Part shown: in pieces, positions 35,548 through 44,800 of the stretch
Numbering within the stretch: the stretch's first letter is position 1
Layout of the letters: every line of letters begins with the position of its first letter
Assembly: GCF_008086345.1 (NCBI RefSeq)
Contig: NZ_CP043006.1
Location: 5,144,032 to 5,208,031, forward strand
Reading direction: 5' to 3'
Length of the DNA: 64,000 nt
DNA from: Chitinophaga sp. XS-30
GTDB taxonomy: Bacteria > Bacteroidota > Bacteroidia > Chitinophagales > Chitinophagaceae
Position numbers and translations under genes: made by a program
The notes under the pieces: generated by a model
Told to the model about the DNA's origin: nothing
The model's database searches: none
The model's input: only the letters and a program-made list of their open reading frames with translations

Positions 35548-36033
35548 ATGAAGAAATCCATTTCGCCGTTCATGCAACGATCCGTTTATAGGAAAAGAAA
35601 AATTTTGCATGCTACATTGGAAGCCATAATAGGTCTATTCATTCTCTTATGGATATATACTGGCCTGAATAAGGCACTGGACTTGGAGAATTTCAAGGTT
35701 CAACTCGGACGATCACCTTTTATACAACCACTGGCACCATGGATTGCTTTAGTTCTTCCAGTTGGTGAAATACTATTGGCATTACTCCTGGTTATAAAGA
35801 GAACAAGATTGATAGCACTGTATACATCATTCTTTGCTATGGCACTCTTCACGGGTTATGTATTTATAATGCTGAGATACAGTTACGATCTTCCTTGCAG
35901 CTGCGGAGGTGTTCTAGAGGCATTGTCGTGGGAAAATCATTTGATATTTAACTTTACAGGAACTATACTGGCTGCTGTAGGAATATTCTTACAGATCGGA
36001 ACTACCGCAAGTAAAAGCGTTAAATCTGAGTGA
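35548..36033 (+). CDS. MauE/DoxX-family redox-associated membrane protein
   Basis: The 161-residue protein has four predicted transmembrane helices (about 24-42, 65-84, 88-110, 133-153). The Cys pair at 117 and 119 (LPCSCGG) is typical of MauE/DoxX-like proteins that pass disulfides or electrons across the membrane. It opens an AT-rich block and is followed by a gene for a small secreted protein with several cysteines and then by an anchored, possibly propeller-like protein. A role in oxidative folding of that small protein is an inference. Confidence 0.8.
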   Translation: MKKSISPFMQRSVYRKRKILHATLEAIIGLFILLWIYTGLNKALDLENFKVQLGRSPFIQPLAPWIALVLPVGEILLALLLVIKRTRLIALYTSFFAMALFTGYVFIMLRYSYDLPCSCGGVLEALSWENHLIFNFTGTILAAVGIFLQIGTTASKSVKSE

Positions 36034-36168
36034 TACAGTTGTTACAGTTATAATAAAGAAATTTATAGCTCTAAGAATCTAAATATAATTGATCAATAAA
36101 CAGGAACCTGCCCTGTACAAAAAAGGTAGTTGTTAATCTTCTATTTCATCACTTAAAAATTTAGTTTT

Positions 36169-36483
36169 ATGACAAAGTTAAAATTCAGTTTTGGGTTACT
36201 GGTTGCTATTTGTGCGATCGCACTAACAGTAACAACCAATGCGAAATCTATTTTTGCTGCTTGCTCAACAGTTGTAACAATCACGAATCCTGACCCGGAT
36301 GTTGTATTTTCACAAGGAGACAGTTACCTTAGCGTTAACCAATATCAAGGCAGGACAGATTCCCAGCTCAACACACCGAGCTTTGACACTGAAGCTTGCG
36401 ATGGTGTACTGGAAGAGTTTTGCTGTGCAACCAAAGCAAACCCTTCTGCACCAGTAGTTTTACTTTACAGAACAATTCCGTAA
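36169..36483 (+). CDS. Small secreted Cys-containing protein (DUF6520-like)
   Basis: The 104-residue protein has a signal peptide (MTKLKFSFGLLVAICAIALT..., cleavage near residues 26-31). A short mature region with four cysteines follows (Cys32, 77, 85, 86). The layout resembles DUF6520 and other small Bacteroidota secreted families commonly next to MauE/DoxX genes. The match is by architecture rather than by strong residue identity. A 15-bp hairpin follows the stop, which may make this the most abundant product of the cluster. Confidence 0.7.
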   Translation: MTKLKFSFGLLVAICAIALTVTTNAKSIFAACSTVVTITNPDPDVVFSQGDSYLSVNQYQGRTDSQLNTPSFDTEACDGVLEEFCCATKANPSAPVVLLYRTIP

Positions 36484-36491
36484 CAAACTGG

Positions 36492-36525
36492 GCAAAGCAC
36501 CAACTGCTACCAGTTGGTGCTTTGC
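36492..36525 (+). terminator. Hairpin after the small secreted protein gene
   Basis: A perfect 15-bp stem GCAAAGCACCAACTG/CAGTTGGTGCTTTGC with a CTAC loop. The downstream T content is modest, so it may attenuate rather than fully stop transcription into the next gene. Confidence 0.65.
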
Positions 36526-36540
36526 ATTTAAGATTATTAA

Positions 36541-37626
36541 ATGATGAACGGAAAACATACATTAGCTGTCTTTTCACTTTTGGCTACTGCTATTTTTATC
36601 ATCCTCTGGTTAAAAAATAGTACATATTTGCCGAACGTAAAGAACAATGGGTTTAAACGAAAATGGATAGAAAATCTCGTTGTTTTAGAGAAAGAGAAAA
36701 ATATTAGTTCTGCCTTTGCTCGCTTCCCTGGAACTCACTCAGGCTACAATTTCCTTGCTACAAAAGACCCTTTCGTTTTAGTTAAATTCTCTGAAGATTT
36801 GAACCCGAAAGACACCTTCACTTTAAATCTTCCTAAAATAAACGCGTCTTACAATCCCAATATATTAGTTGTTGATTCTTTCAATGTTTTAGTAGCGCTG
36901 CCCAATTCAGCACTTTCATTTACAATCTCTTTAGATTCCGAAAAAATAGATTCAGTTAGATTACAGTCGGATATATTTACACGCTTTTCGAAAATGAGAA
37001 ATTCCAGTGCTATTGTTCGTGCCCTTACTAAAGACCAAACTAGGCAATCTTTTAAAAAGATAGACCTGAAGAGTGGCGAAGTTATCAAAGAGGCGTCAAT
37101 AGTTGAGAATGATAAAAGCTATATGGGATTTGATAGTGATGGAATTCTTCAATTCGACCCGATAAGAAATCTATTTATATATGTACAATACTATAGAAAT
37201 GAAGTCCATTGCTTCGACACCTCCCTTAATCTGATATACAAATCAAATACAATAGATACCATAAGCACAAATTCAGCGGTGTACACAAAACTGGAGAAAT
37301 TCGATTCACAAAAAGTAACCTCATCCGCAGCTAGACTTATAGTTAACAGAGAATGTATAGTAGATTCAAAAAATGGTGTATATTTCATATTGTCAAACTT
37401 GAGATCCGACGATGCAACAAACTCTGACTTCAGGGAGAACAATACATTGGATATCTATAAAATAGATGATGGAATGTATCTAGGAAGTTTTACGATACCC
37501 AAAAGAAATTCCACCTATTTTTTGTCTGCTACTATAGATTCGTCCCATCTTCTTGTTTTAAATAAAGGCAACTTGGCAAAATACAGAATTGACTATTCGA
37601 AATTATTACAAATAATGGCAAAATAG
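36541..37626 (+). CDS. Membrane-anchored, possibly propeller-like protein
   Basis: The 361-residue protein has one N-terminal transmembrane segment (about 5-24, no lipobox) and a long extracytoplasmic region of short beta-strand repeats (FLATKDPFVLVKFSEDLN, LFIYVQYYRNEVHCFDTSLN, NTLDIYKIDDGMYLGSF). The pattern suggests a beta-propeller of the kind found beside MauE/small-peptide genes in Bacteroidota. No enzyme motif is seen. An alternative ATG is one codon in. Its composition is AT-rich like its neighbours. Confidence 0.7.
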   Translation: MMNGKHTLAVFSLLATAIFIILWLKNSTYLPNVKNNGFKRKWIENLVVLEKEKNISSAFARFPGTHSGYNFLATKDPFVLVKFSEDLNPKDTFTLNLPKINASYNPNILVVDSFNVLVALPNSALSFTISLDSEKIDSVRLQSDIFTRFSKMRNSSAIVRALTKDQTRQSFKKIDLKSGEVIKEASIVENDKSYMGFDSDGILQFDPIRNLFIYVQYYRNEVHCFDTSLNLIYKSNTIDTISTNSAVYTKLEKFDSQKVTSSAARLIVNRECIVDSKNGVYFILSNLRSDDATNSDFRENNTLDIYKIDDGMYLGSFTIPKRNSTYFLSATIDSSHLLVLNKGNLAKYRIDYSKLLQIMAK

Positions 37627-37708
37627 AGGTTCTTCTTAGATATCGAGCTGCACCCGGTCGCCAAAAATTATCGACAACTGCGATACCGTGATGCCCCGGT
37701 TTTGTAGT

Positions 37709-37713
37709 GGCTG
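37709..37713. repeat. Target-site duplication, left copy
   Basis: GGCTG directly before the left terminal inverted repeat of the IS21-type element. An identical copy follows the right end. Confidence 0.75.
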
Positions 37714-38574
37714 TGTAAATTCTGACGATGTTGACCCAGGGTTCTGGGATGTTGACCCACCTGCGAAGCAGGCAATAATAGTAAGAGCTTGATGCGGGAT
37801 AAAAATACAAATGGTTATTGATTGGCTTTAGATTTTTTTCTTCTCAGAGACTCACCTTTCAGTTCTATTCGATGTGCATTAGCTGTCAATCGGTCAAGGA
37901 TGTCGCCAACCTGATACTCCAGGTGCATCGACATATCCCGGTTCTTAAGATATTGGTTGAAGTGGTGACAATAATGGCTATAGACATATCCGTCCGGATG
38001 TTGAACGATATACTCTCCCCAAAGTAACTGGCGGGTAACGCCGGTTTTGCCCAGTTCTCCCTGGGCGTATTGAAAATGGGTAACTAACTGCTGCAACCGA
38101 TGGGCGTCATGCGCCATGCTATCATTGCCATAGGCTCTGTCGGCAAGTGTTTTACTGTCCGGATCATCACTTTCAGCCGATGTATCGTCTTTGGCCAGCA
38201 AGGCTACGTATTTGCGCACACTATTGCGGCTAATTCCTGTGCGGCGCGCTATCTCACGTATACCAACCCCGTCCTTTTGAAGCTGAAGGATCTGTTTTAA
38301 CTGTTCCATTGCTATAGGCTTTTGTGCCATGCTCCGTGTTTTTGAGAGCAAATGACAGCAAAAAGCGCTTAACCAATACCGTTCGCAGGTGGGTCAACAT
38401 CCCAGAATGACAACCTTCCTTCACTCTAAACAAATAGAACCAGGATGGGTCAACATCCCAGAAGCGGGAGTATCCAGACGGAGAAGATTCCCAAAAAATG
38501 GTGGCGGGTCAACATTCCAGAATGATGGGTGAACATAAAACAGAACAGTGGGTCAACATAGATCAGAATCTACA
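37714..38574 (-). mobile_element. Internally deleted IS21-family element
   Basis: This 861-bp element has imperfect terminal inverted repeats: TGTAAATTCTGACGATGTTG at the left, and at the right the reverse complement of TGTAGATTCTGATCTATG. Multiple subterminal transposase-binding repeats of the form GGGTCAACAT(C/T)CCAGAA are present: at the left 37729-37758, and at the right 38390-38409, 38455-38464, 38506-38523 and 38550-38559. It is bounded by a GGCTG duplication. Full IS21 elements are about 2-2.5 kb, so most of istA and istB is missing. The element is non-autonomous. Confidence 0.85.
37815..38330 (-). pseudogene. IstA-IstB deletion fusion
   Basis: From ATG 38330 the frame encodes an IS21 IstA N-terminus: helix-turn-helix GVGIREIARRTGISRNSVRKYV, then YSHYCHHFNQYLKNRDMSMHLEYQVGD. 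It then passes without interruption into what looks like the C-terminal tail of the partner ATPase IstB (ILDRLTANAHRIELKGESLR). A single in-frame deletion between the two genes explains this. The DDE catalytic domain and the ATPase are absent, so no activity is expected beyond possible DNA binding. Confidence 0.8.
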
Positions 38575-38579
38575 GGCTG
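38575..38579. repeat. Target-site duplication, right copy
   Basis: GGCTG directly after the right terminal inverted repeat, identical to 37709-37713. Five bases is within the range for IS21 insertions. Confidence 0.75.
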
Positions 38580-38625
38580 CGTCCATTTCTTCTCTATATT
38601 CCGGGTTGTAATGTTTAAAAATAAA

Positions 38626-38655
38626 AAAATCGGAAATCTTTTGAAATCCGATTTT
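38626..38655 (-). terminator. Terminator of the sigma-linked SusC/SusD/TlpA operon
   Basis: A 9-bp stem AAAATCGGA/TCCGATTTT with a 12-base loop. On the minus strand it continues into a T-run. It lies 34 bases past the stop of the TlpA-like gene. Confidence 0.75.
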
Positions 38656-38688
38656 ATACGTTTATACAGTCTTTGGTATAATGTCAGT

Positions 38689-40089
38689 TCACACTTCCTT
38701 TAGCGTTAGACACCTAATCATTCTGTCTTCAACTTTTATTGTCAGCCCATGCATTCGCAAATCCTTGTCAAGCTCTTCAATACTCCTATCTCCAACTCTA
38801 AAATCAACATCAATAGTTCCGCTATACCCAGTTTCATCGATAACTGGTATTTCTCCTGGAAATTTCATAAAATACTTATTTATAATTGCGATCATGGAGC
38901 TAACGGAGTAATTTCTTATACGAATAATATTTTCTTTCGTTCTCTCCTGCAAAGGTTCACCACCTTTGGTTCTAAAAAGGTGACTCCCTCCAGTACTAGT
39001 AATCACAAGGCATTTTTCCATTTTGTACTCAATACTTGATTTCACCGAAAAAAAACGATCTAAGTCCCGAATTACTAATGAGTCTTGTACTTTAGCCCTC
39101 CTCTCCGCAGGAAGTTTCATTATAGAGGGTTCAAATACAGTTTCATAGCAATAGATGTTTTCACTCATCCATTTACCATAGTCTATTGAATTCTGATCTG
39201 GGTAATAATATTTATCTTTGTTTTCAGGTGACTTTGTAATAATACTAACTTTCATTGCATTTGTAACTCTAGCAAGTAAACCATCGGATTGTATTGGAGA
39301 CTGGGGATGAACTAGACCATATGCAGTTTGGAAAAGTCCTAAGATCGGGAAGTTTAGCATCCTTTTGGAAGCTGTGTCAACAACCTGCATTGCACCATTA
39401 TTATATAAATTCATTTTAGTAAATAGTGTATAGGCTTGTACTTGTTTCATTTGATTATAGTTCGGTCCAACAATTTGATTAAATAGTGGACCGAACTTTA
39501 GAGCATGGTCGAATTTGTCGTGCTTTAATGTCAATGATACTTCGCCGGTACTTAGAAATTTTTGAATTGACTCTAAATTGGTATTATATGCGGCTAAAGT
39601 ATATCTGACAAAACCCTCTTTATCAATCCAAACATGGTATGGCACAGAACTGTGAGGAAATAGTTTCTTTAGAATTTTATCAGATGTTACAATAGGAAGT
39701 TTAGTATTTTTTACAATCTCGGATCTTTCAAATAGAGATTTGAGTTCTTCATCCGTGTCAGTTGTTACTAGAAGAATTTGAATACTATCACCGAATCGTT
39801 GCTGCAACTTTTCCATTTTGGGGAATGCTGATATACATGGAATGCACCATTTGTTCCAGAAATCAATAATTACTAACTTTCCCTTAAAGTCTGCTAATTC
39901 AACACTTCTAGCTGGATAGTTTCGAAGATTTTCCAACTTAACACCATTTGGTACTCTATCACCAATTCTAAGCGGTTCAAATACTCTAGCAACTTCATTC
40001 TGTTGCAAGGGCGTTGTTTGCTGACCTCGAATACATAACGTAAATGAAATCATTAACATAACTGTTAAACAGAGTCGGATATTTTCCAT
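38689..40089 (-). CDS. TlpA-like thioredoxin with long C-terminal extension
   Basis: The product is 466 residues from ATG 40089 with a signal peptide (NIRLCLTVMLMISFTLCIRGQ). A TlpA/ResA-type thioredoxin domain spans about 40-185 with active-site Cys82 and Cys85 in FWNKWCIPC. An unusual region of about 280 residues follows. Its end (SMIAIINKYFMKFPGEIPVI, DETGYSGTIDVDFRV) resembles DUF3738/TIGR03435-type domains. It is the last gene of the SusC/SusD operon. Similar proteins are frequent beside STN-containing SusC genes; their task is unknown. It is AT-rich. Confidence 0.82.
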   Translation of the reverse strand: MENIRLCLTVMLMISFTLCIRGQQTTPLQQNEVARVFEPLRIGDRVPNGVKLENLRNYPARSVELADFKGKLVIIDFWNKWCIPCISAFPKMEKLQQRFGDSIQILLVTTDTDEELKSLFERSEIVKNTKLPIVTSDKILKKLFPHSSVPYHVWIDKEGFVRYTLAAYNTNLESIQKFLSTGEVSLTLKHDKFDHALKFGPLFNQIVGPNYNQMKQVQAYTLFTKMNLYNNGAMQVVDTASKRMLNFPILGLFQTAYGLVHPQSPIQSDGLLARVTNAMKVSIITKSPENKDKYYYPDQNSIDYGKWMSENIYCYETVFEPSIMKLPAERRAKVQDSLVIRDLDRFFSVKSSIEYKMEKCLVITSTGGSHLFRTKGGEPLQERTKENIIRIRNYSVSSMIAIINKYFMKFPGEIPVIDETGYSGTIDVDFRVGDRSIEELDKDLRMHGLTIKVEDRMIRCLTLKEV

Positions 40090-40318
40090 ATTTCTTATTT
40101 TCAACAATTTCAAATTCGCTATCTAGCACATGATCGTGTCGTTCTCAGAGTATCGGCACAAAGAACAACAAATATCTCTTTCAAAACCTTGCGGCTATCA
40201 TAACTACACATAAACTACATAATATAAGATGTAAAAATGACCATATTGGGTGAAGGAATATTAGCTTCTTAATTTGAGAGATGCCTGGGACGCCCCAAAA
40301 GTAGAGTCAATAGGAGAC

Positions 40319-41686
40319 TTATCTTTCCCATCCAATATTCTGTTGAATACCGGACAATTGAATAACATCATCTGGTATAGGAAAGGTATATCGGAAGCTA
40401 TTAGGTTCCAAAATATAGGTATTCCCCCCAATTGTCCTAGTCAATGTCTCGGCGAATTGAGGATCAGTATTTAGGCGCCTCAAATCTGTCCACCGCTGTC
40501 CCCTTAAAACGAACTCCTTTTTTCTTTCGGATAATACCTTATGTAAAGCATCATTCGAATTCTCCGCTACAATAGGGACAAAAGTGTTAGAATCGTATCT
40601 ATTCAACAATAGCAAATTCAAATCTCTCATAGCCTTCTCTACATCCCCTTTCCGCGCAAAGCACTCCGCTCGAATCAAATACAAATCACTAGTAGAAAGT
40701 CCCAAAAAAAGATTAGTAGTGCTATTATAGTAGTTACCTTTGAATACAATGGTTCCTGCACTTTCAATTCTAAAAAATGCCTTCTTTCTTAAATCATCCA
40801 TTAAATAACTATCATACAACGTTTTTTCAATCTTACCTGATGACGTCAACATATTGTATGGGCTGCCAATACTATGAAAAATCACTTCATCATTAAACGT
40901 ACCTATAAAATTTGCGCTGGTATTTATCTTATTAAAGTCAAGCAAAGTGCTGTATAAAACAAGGCATGAATCCGCAAAATCTCCTGATTCTTCGTAGTTC
41001 CCCATGCTCAGGTAAACTTTTGACAGCAGTGCAAATACTGCAGGTTGTGATGCCCTTGTTTTGAAAATCGGCCTAATGGGCAATAAATTCTTTGCTTCCA
41101 TTAAGTCATCAATTATAGCTTGATAAGTAGCTTTAAGCGTCGACCTAACACTTCGAATATTAATGTCAGATTCGAATCTCAGAGGGAGTCCTAGGTCCAA
41201 CTCTGAGGACAATCCATTGTAAGGTGGACAAAATACTTGCGCTAATTCATACAGATGTCTAGCCCTATTAAATAGCGCACCGCCTCTAATTCTCCTCATT
41301 CTTTCGCTGTTTTCCCCTGTTGACTTTATTTTCCCAATTCCCTCCAATACTACATTAGATGTACTAATACAGTAGTATGGAGAATTCCAATCAGCAATGT
41401 TAACATATGGTCTTTCATTTGACCAAGTATATGCATTAGATAGAAAGTCAGGAAACCCAGTTGCCCACCTTGACTCTAGCACATAATGCCCATCAGTAGC
41501 CAATTCACCTAAAGTCAATGCGCTTCTGGAGTTCATATCTAAATTATCTAACATAGCCTCGAAATCATCCAAAGTTTCGGGAACCGTAAGATTTTTATCA
41601 GGTTTCTCATCCAACCACTCCTTTGAACAAGAAATAAAGAAAATGATACTCAATGAAAATCCGATAACGAAGCAATACTTCTTCAT
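40319..41686 (-). CDS. SusD/RagB-family lipoprotein (AT-rich locus)
   Basis: The product is about 455 residues from ATG 41686 (another ATG two codons before). That start gives the lipobox ISCSKEWLD. The opening KEWLDEKPDKNLTVPETLDDFEAML is characteristic of SusD proteins, and the C-terminal RKKEFVLRGQRWTDLRRL is the usual SusD tail motif. It partners the SusC encoded 158 bases upstream. Its composition is far more AT-rich than the SusD genes at 22.4 and 62.4 kb. Confidence 0.9.
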   Translation of the reverse strand: MKKYCFVIGFSLSIIFFISCSKEWLDEKPDKNLTVPETLDDFEAMLDNLDMNSRSALTLGELATDGHYVLESRWATGFPDFLSNAYTWSNERPYVNIADWNSPYYCISTSNVVLEGIGKIKSTGENSERMRRIRGGALFNRARHLYELAQVFCPPYNGLSSELDLGLPLRFESDINIRSVRSTLKATYQAIIDDLMEAKNLLPIRPIFKTRASQPAVFALLSKVYLSMGNYEESGDFADSCLVLYSTLLDFNKINTSANFIGTFNDEVIFHSIGSPYNMLTSSGKIEKTLYDSYLMDDLRKKAFFRIESAGTIVFKGNYYNSTTNLFLGLSTSDLYLIRAECFARKGDVEKAMRDLNLLLLNRYDSNTFVPIVAENSNDALHKVLSERKKEFVLRGQRWTDLRRLNTDPQFAETLTRTIGGNTYILEPNSFRYTFPIPDDVIQLSGIQQNIGWER

Positions 41687-41844
41687 AATCATTTTGTTTT
41701 TACAAATAACAATTCTCAATCGCATATAAATTGTCACAACGCATAAAGTTGTATTCAGAACTCCATTAAACAGCCTTTCCAAAATAATCTGACATGAAAT
41801 TCCATAAAAAACCTAGATGCTTTTACTCCTAACAACTATTTTAA

Positions 41845-44800
41845 TTAAAAAGTGACATTCAATCCAATAGCCAAAGATCTCGAAGCGGCCATATTTTGGT
41901 TTTCCGGATCAACCCCTTCTTTATTTGTCTTCCATATTAGCCCTAAATTTGTCGCATATGCGAAAATTTGCGCACCCTTAAAGACTTTATAATTGCGCAC
42001 TCCGTTTCCAAAGTCGTAGCTCAATCTGATATCTTGTAGTCTAATATGATCAGCTTTCTCCACTAAAATATCAGATTGCGAGTAAATGCTATTTACGCGA
42101 CTTGCATCTCCAGAAGATGGAATAGAAGGAACATGTGTCTCAAGTTCATCACCTGGTTCTAACCATCTTTTTGAATAGTCTGAATGTTCATTAAGACCGC
42201 GATATAGGTTGGTATATCTAACTGAACTCCGCCTAAAATAATGTCCCATCTTATAAGTAATGTTCACGGATAAAGAAAAATTTCTAAATGAAAAATTATT
42301 TCTCAAAGCCCCATAGAAGACCGGCATCGTCGACCCCGCCAAAACAAGGTCTTCAATTTTAGAGTTGGTAGCTGCAGTACTAAAGGACGAAATAGTGTCA
42401 TTAAGGTATACTCTAGGGCCTCCAGTAACCGGATCAAGCCCCGCCCACTCGTAGCTGTATATTTTAAATAATGGATCTCCTACTATAGGCGTTCCTTCAG
42501 ATAAATACTGACTTACGGTGGTGGGCGTAATGCTATACTTCAAAACCTTGTCTTTGGTGAAACTAAACAAGAAATTACTGCTCCATTTGAAGTTATTCAG
42601 CCTGATATTATTTGAATTAATTGATACATCCACACCTACACCTTTAATTTCCGCATTATTGGTTGTGTACTTAGTAAACCCCGAAGTTGGATCAACTTGA
42701 ATGTCACTTATCAGGTCTATGCCTTTCTTCTGATAATATTCAAAAGACCCAGAAATTATATCTTTGATCATTCCAAAGTCAATTCCAACATTTGTCATTC
42801 TAACTTTTTCCCAACGCAAGCTTGGATTTGGAGGACTAATTAGAGTCGCTGACTGCGCCTGAGTCAGTGAAGCAATAGAATATGAAACAAGAGGATAGGC
42901 AGCTGCACTGTTATTCGTATTCCCATTAAACCCATATGTCAATCTTACATTTAAATAGGGGAATGACTTTAGAGTAAAGAAATTCTCCTCGGATATATTC
43001 CATGAGAGTCCCGCAGACCAAAGAGGAACCTTTCTTTGATTCGCTTTAACACCAAAAAAATTGGACCCGTCGATTCGGCCGCTTACAGTTGCAGTATATC
43101 TTCCGTCATAAGTATATGCAGCATTCCCAAAGATGCTCCTATACCTACTAATATTCCCTGAAATATTATCTAAATAGGCAACATTGGCTGTACTGAAGCC
43201 ATTACTAGATAAATAAGGAAACTGTGTAACATAGTCAACTATTGACGTCTGGCTCGTTTGTTCGTTAAATCCATACTTCCGAATAAACTCCTGTTCCATC
43301 TTCACCTCTCTAAACTCCACCCCTGCCAATCCAACTAAAGAAGAACTTTTCAAGGTTTTCGAATAATTTAACTGACTTCGAAAATTCCATGATTTTATAT
43401 TAGAATCCTGCATATCTAGTATGCTTCCTGGTGGGACTCCATAGATAACTCTGCCATTGTCAATTGACATATACCTATTGACTAAATCCCTAGTAAAGTA
43501 GGTGTTTAAACTGTTCAGATTTCTGAGATGGGATATCTCATACTGGAATTGATACTTTGCTTCAACGGATAAACCAGGGATAACTGAATACCTAAATCCT
43601 GTCCCCAGTCGCATCTCTTGTCTATCCCCCCTATTATTTCGATTACGTAGCTCATCTAGCGGCCTATAATTCCAGTCATACAAGGACGGATAACTAGCAG
43701 TATCCACAAACTTCTTTCTAATTTCATTAGTTACAGATAAATAATTGCCTTCGTCATCAATTATCCTATTATATGGCAAAGCTGAAAGTCCACTTAAACT
43801 AACTGAATTGTTATCAGTTCGCGATGAGACATATACTATATACCCATTCGCCTCCAAATTTTTTATTGGGCTGTAAGTATTATCAAGCCTTACAGTTAGG
43901 CGCTTAAAGTTATCTCCTATTGAAGTGCTTCGATTATTGTCATATCCAATTGATCCGTAATATTTATGCTTTACCCCTCCTCCCGACAGATTAATAGCAT
44001 ATTGCTGATTAATGCCAGTTTGAAGAAGGTACTTAGTTATATCATTCCGAATATCATTACTACGCAAATAAGCAATTTGTTCGTCAGCTTGAAATTGGCT
44101 AATTTCACCCCGCCGATGAGCTAGCAACACCTCAGCAACTTCTGGAATTGCAGGAAAGTAATTAAATGACGGATACGAATCGTCATAGTCATTGTAATAT
44201 CCAGATGCAAAAAGGCTCTTTTGGAAGTCAATCAACTCGTTGACAGACATAGTAGGGGTCGTAAATATCCTTGCCTTTTCTGCTATGCTGACGTTCGAAA
44301 CAAACTGTATTTTAGATTCTTGATTATATCTACCTCTTTTGGTTTTTATGACTATTACCCCATTTCCTGCCTTCACTCCCCATATAGATGCTGAAGCTGC
44401 ATCCTTCAGTACTGTCACCGACTCAACATCATTCGGATTAATATTATTTAAGTCCCCCTCATAAGGAAAGTTATCTACCACTACTAATGGTTGCATGCTG
44501 GCATTTATCGTGCTAATTCCTCGAATAGTAATCGCACTTCGGTTATTTACAAACTGGTTCCTAGATTCAAAATTCAATCCGCTTGTAACATTTAATATTC
44601 TCTCTAATACGTTTGTCCCTAGTTGTCTATTGTACAGTTCGTTGTCTATATGTGAAAAAGAACCAGTAACTCTTTCTTTAGGCAAATCCTGATATCCTGT
44701 GGATAGCACTTCGATATTCTTCAGTTCTGTAATCCTTTCTTCCAGTTCAATGAATAGATTTGAATTACCTCTTATTTTGATTTCCTTTTTACTATACCCT

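Noticed and set aside
37627..37708. Open frame on the minus strand between the propeller-like gene and the IS element, continuing across the insertion
   Set aside because: Rejoining the sequence across the target duplication gives a readable frame, but it has no recognisable family and runs into a terminator. It is treated as intergenic.
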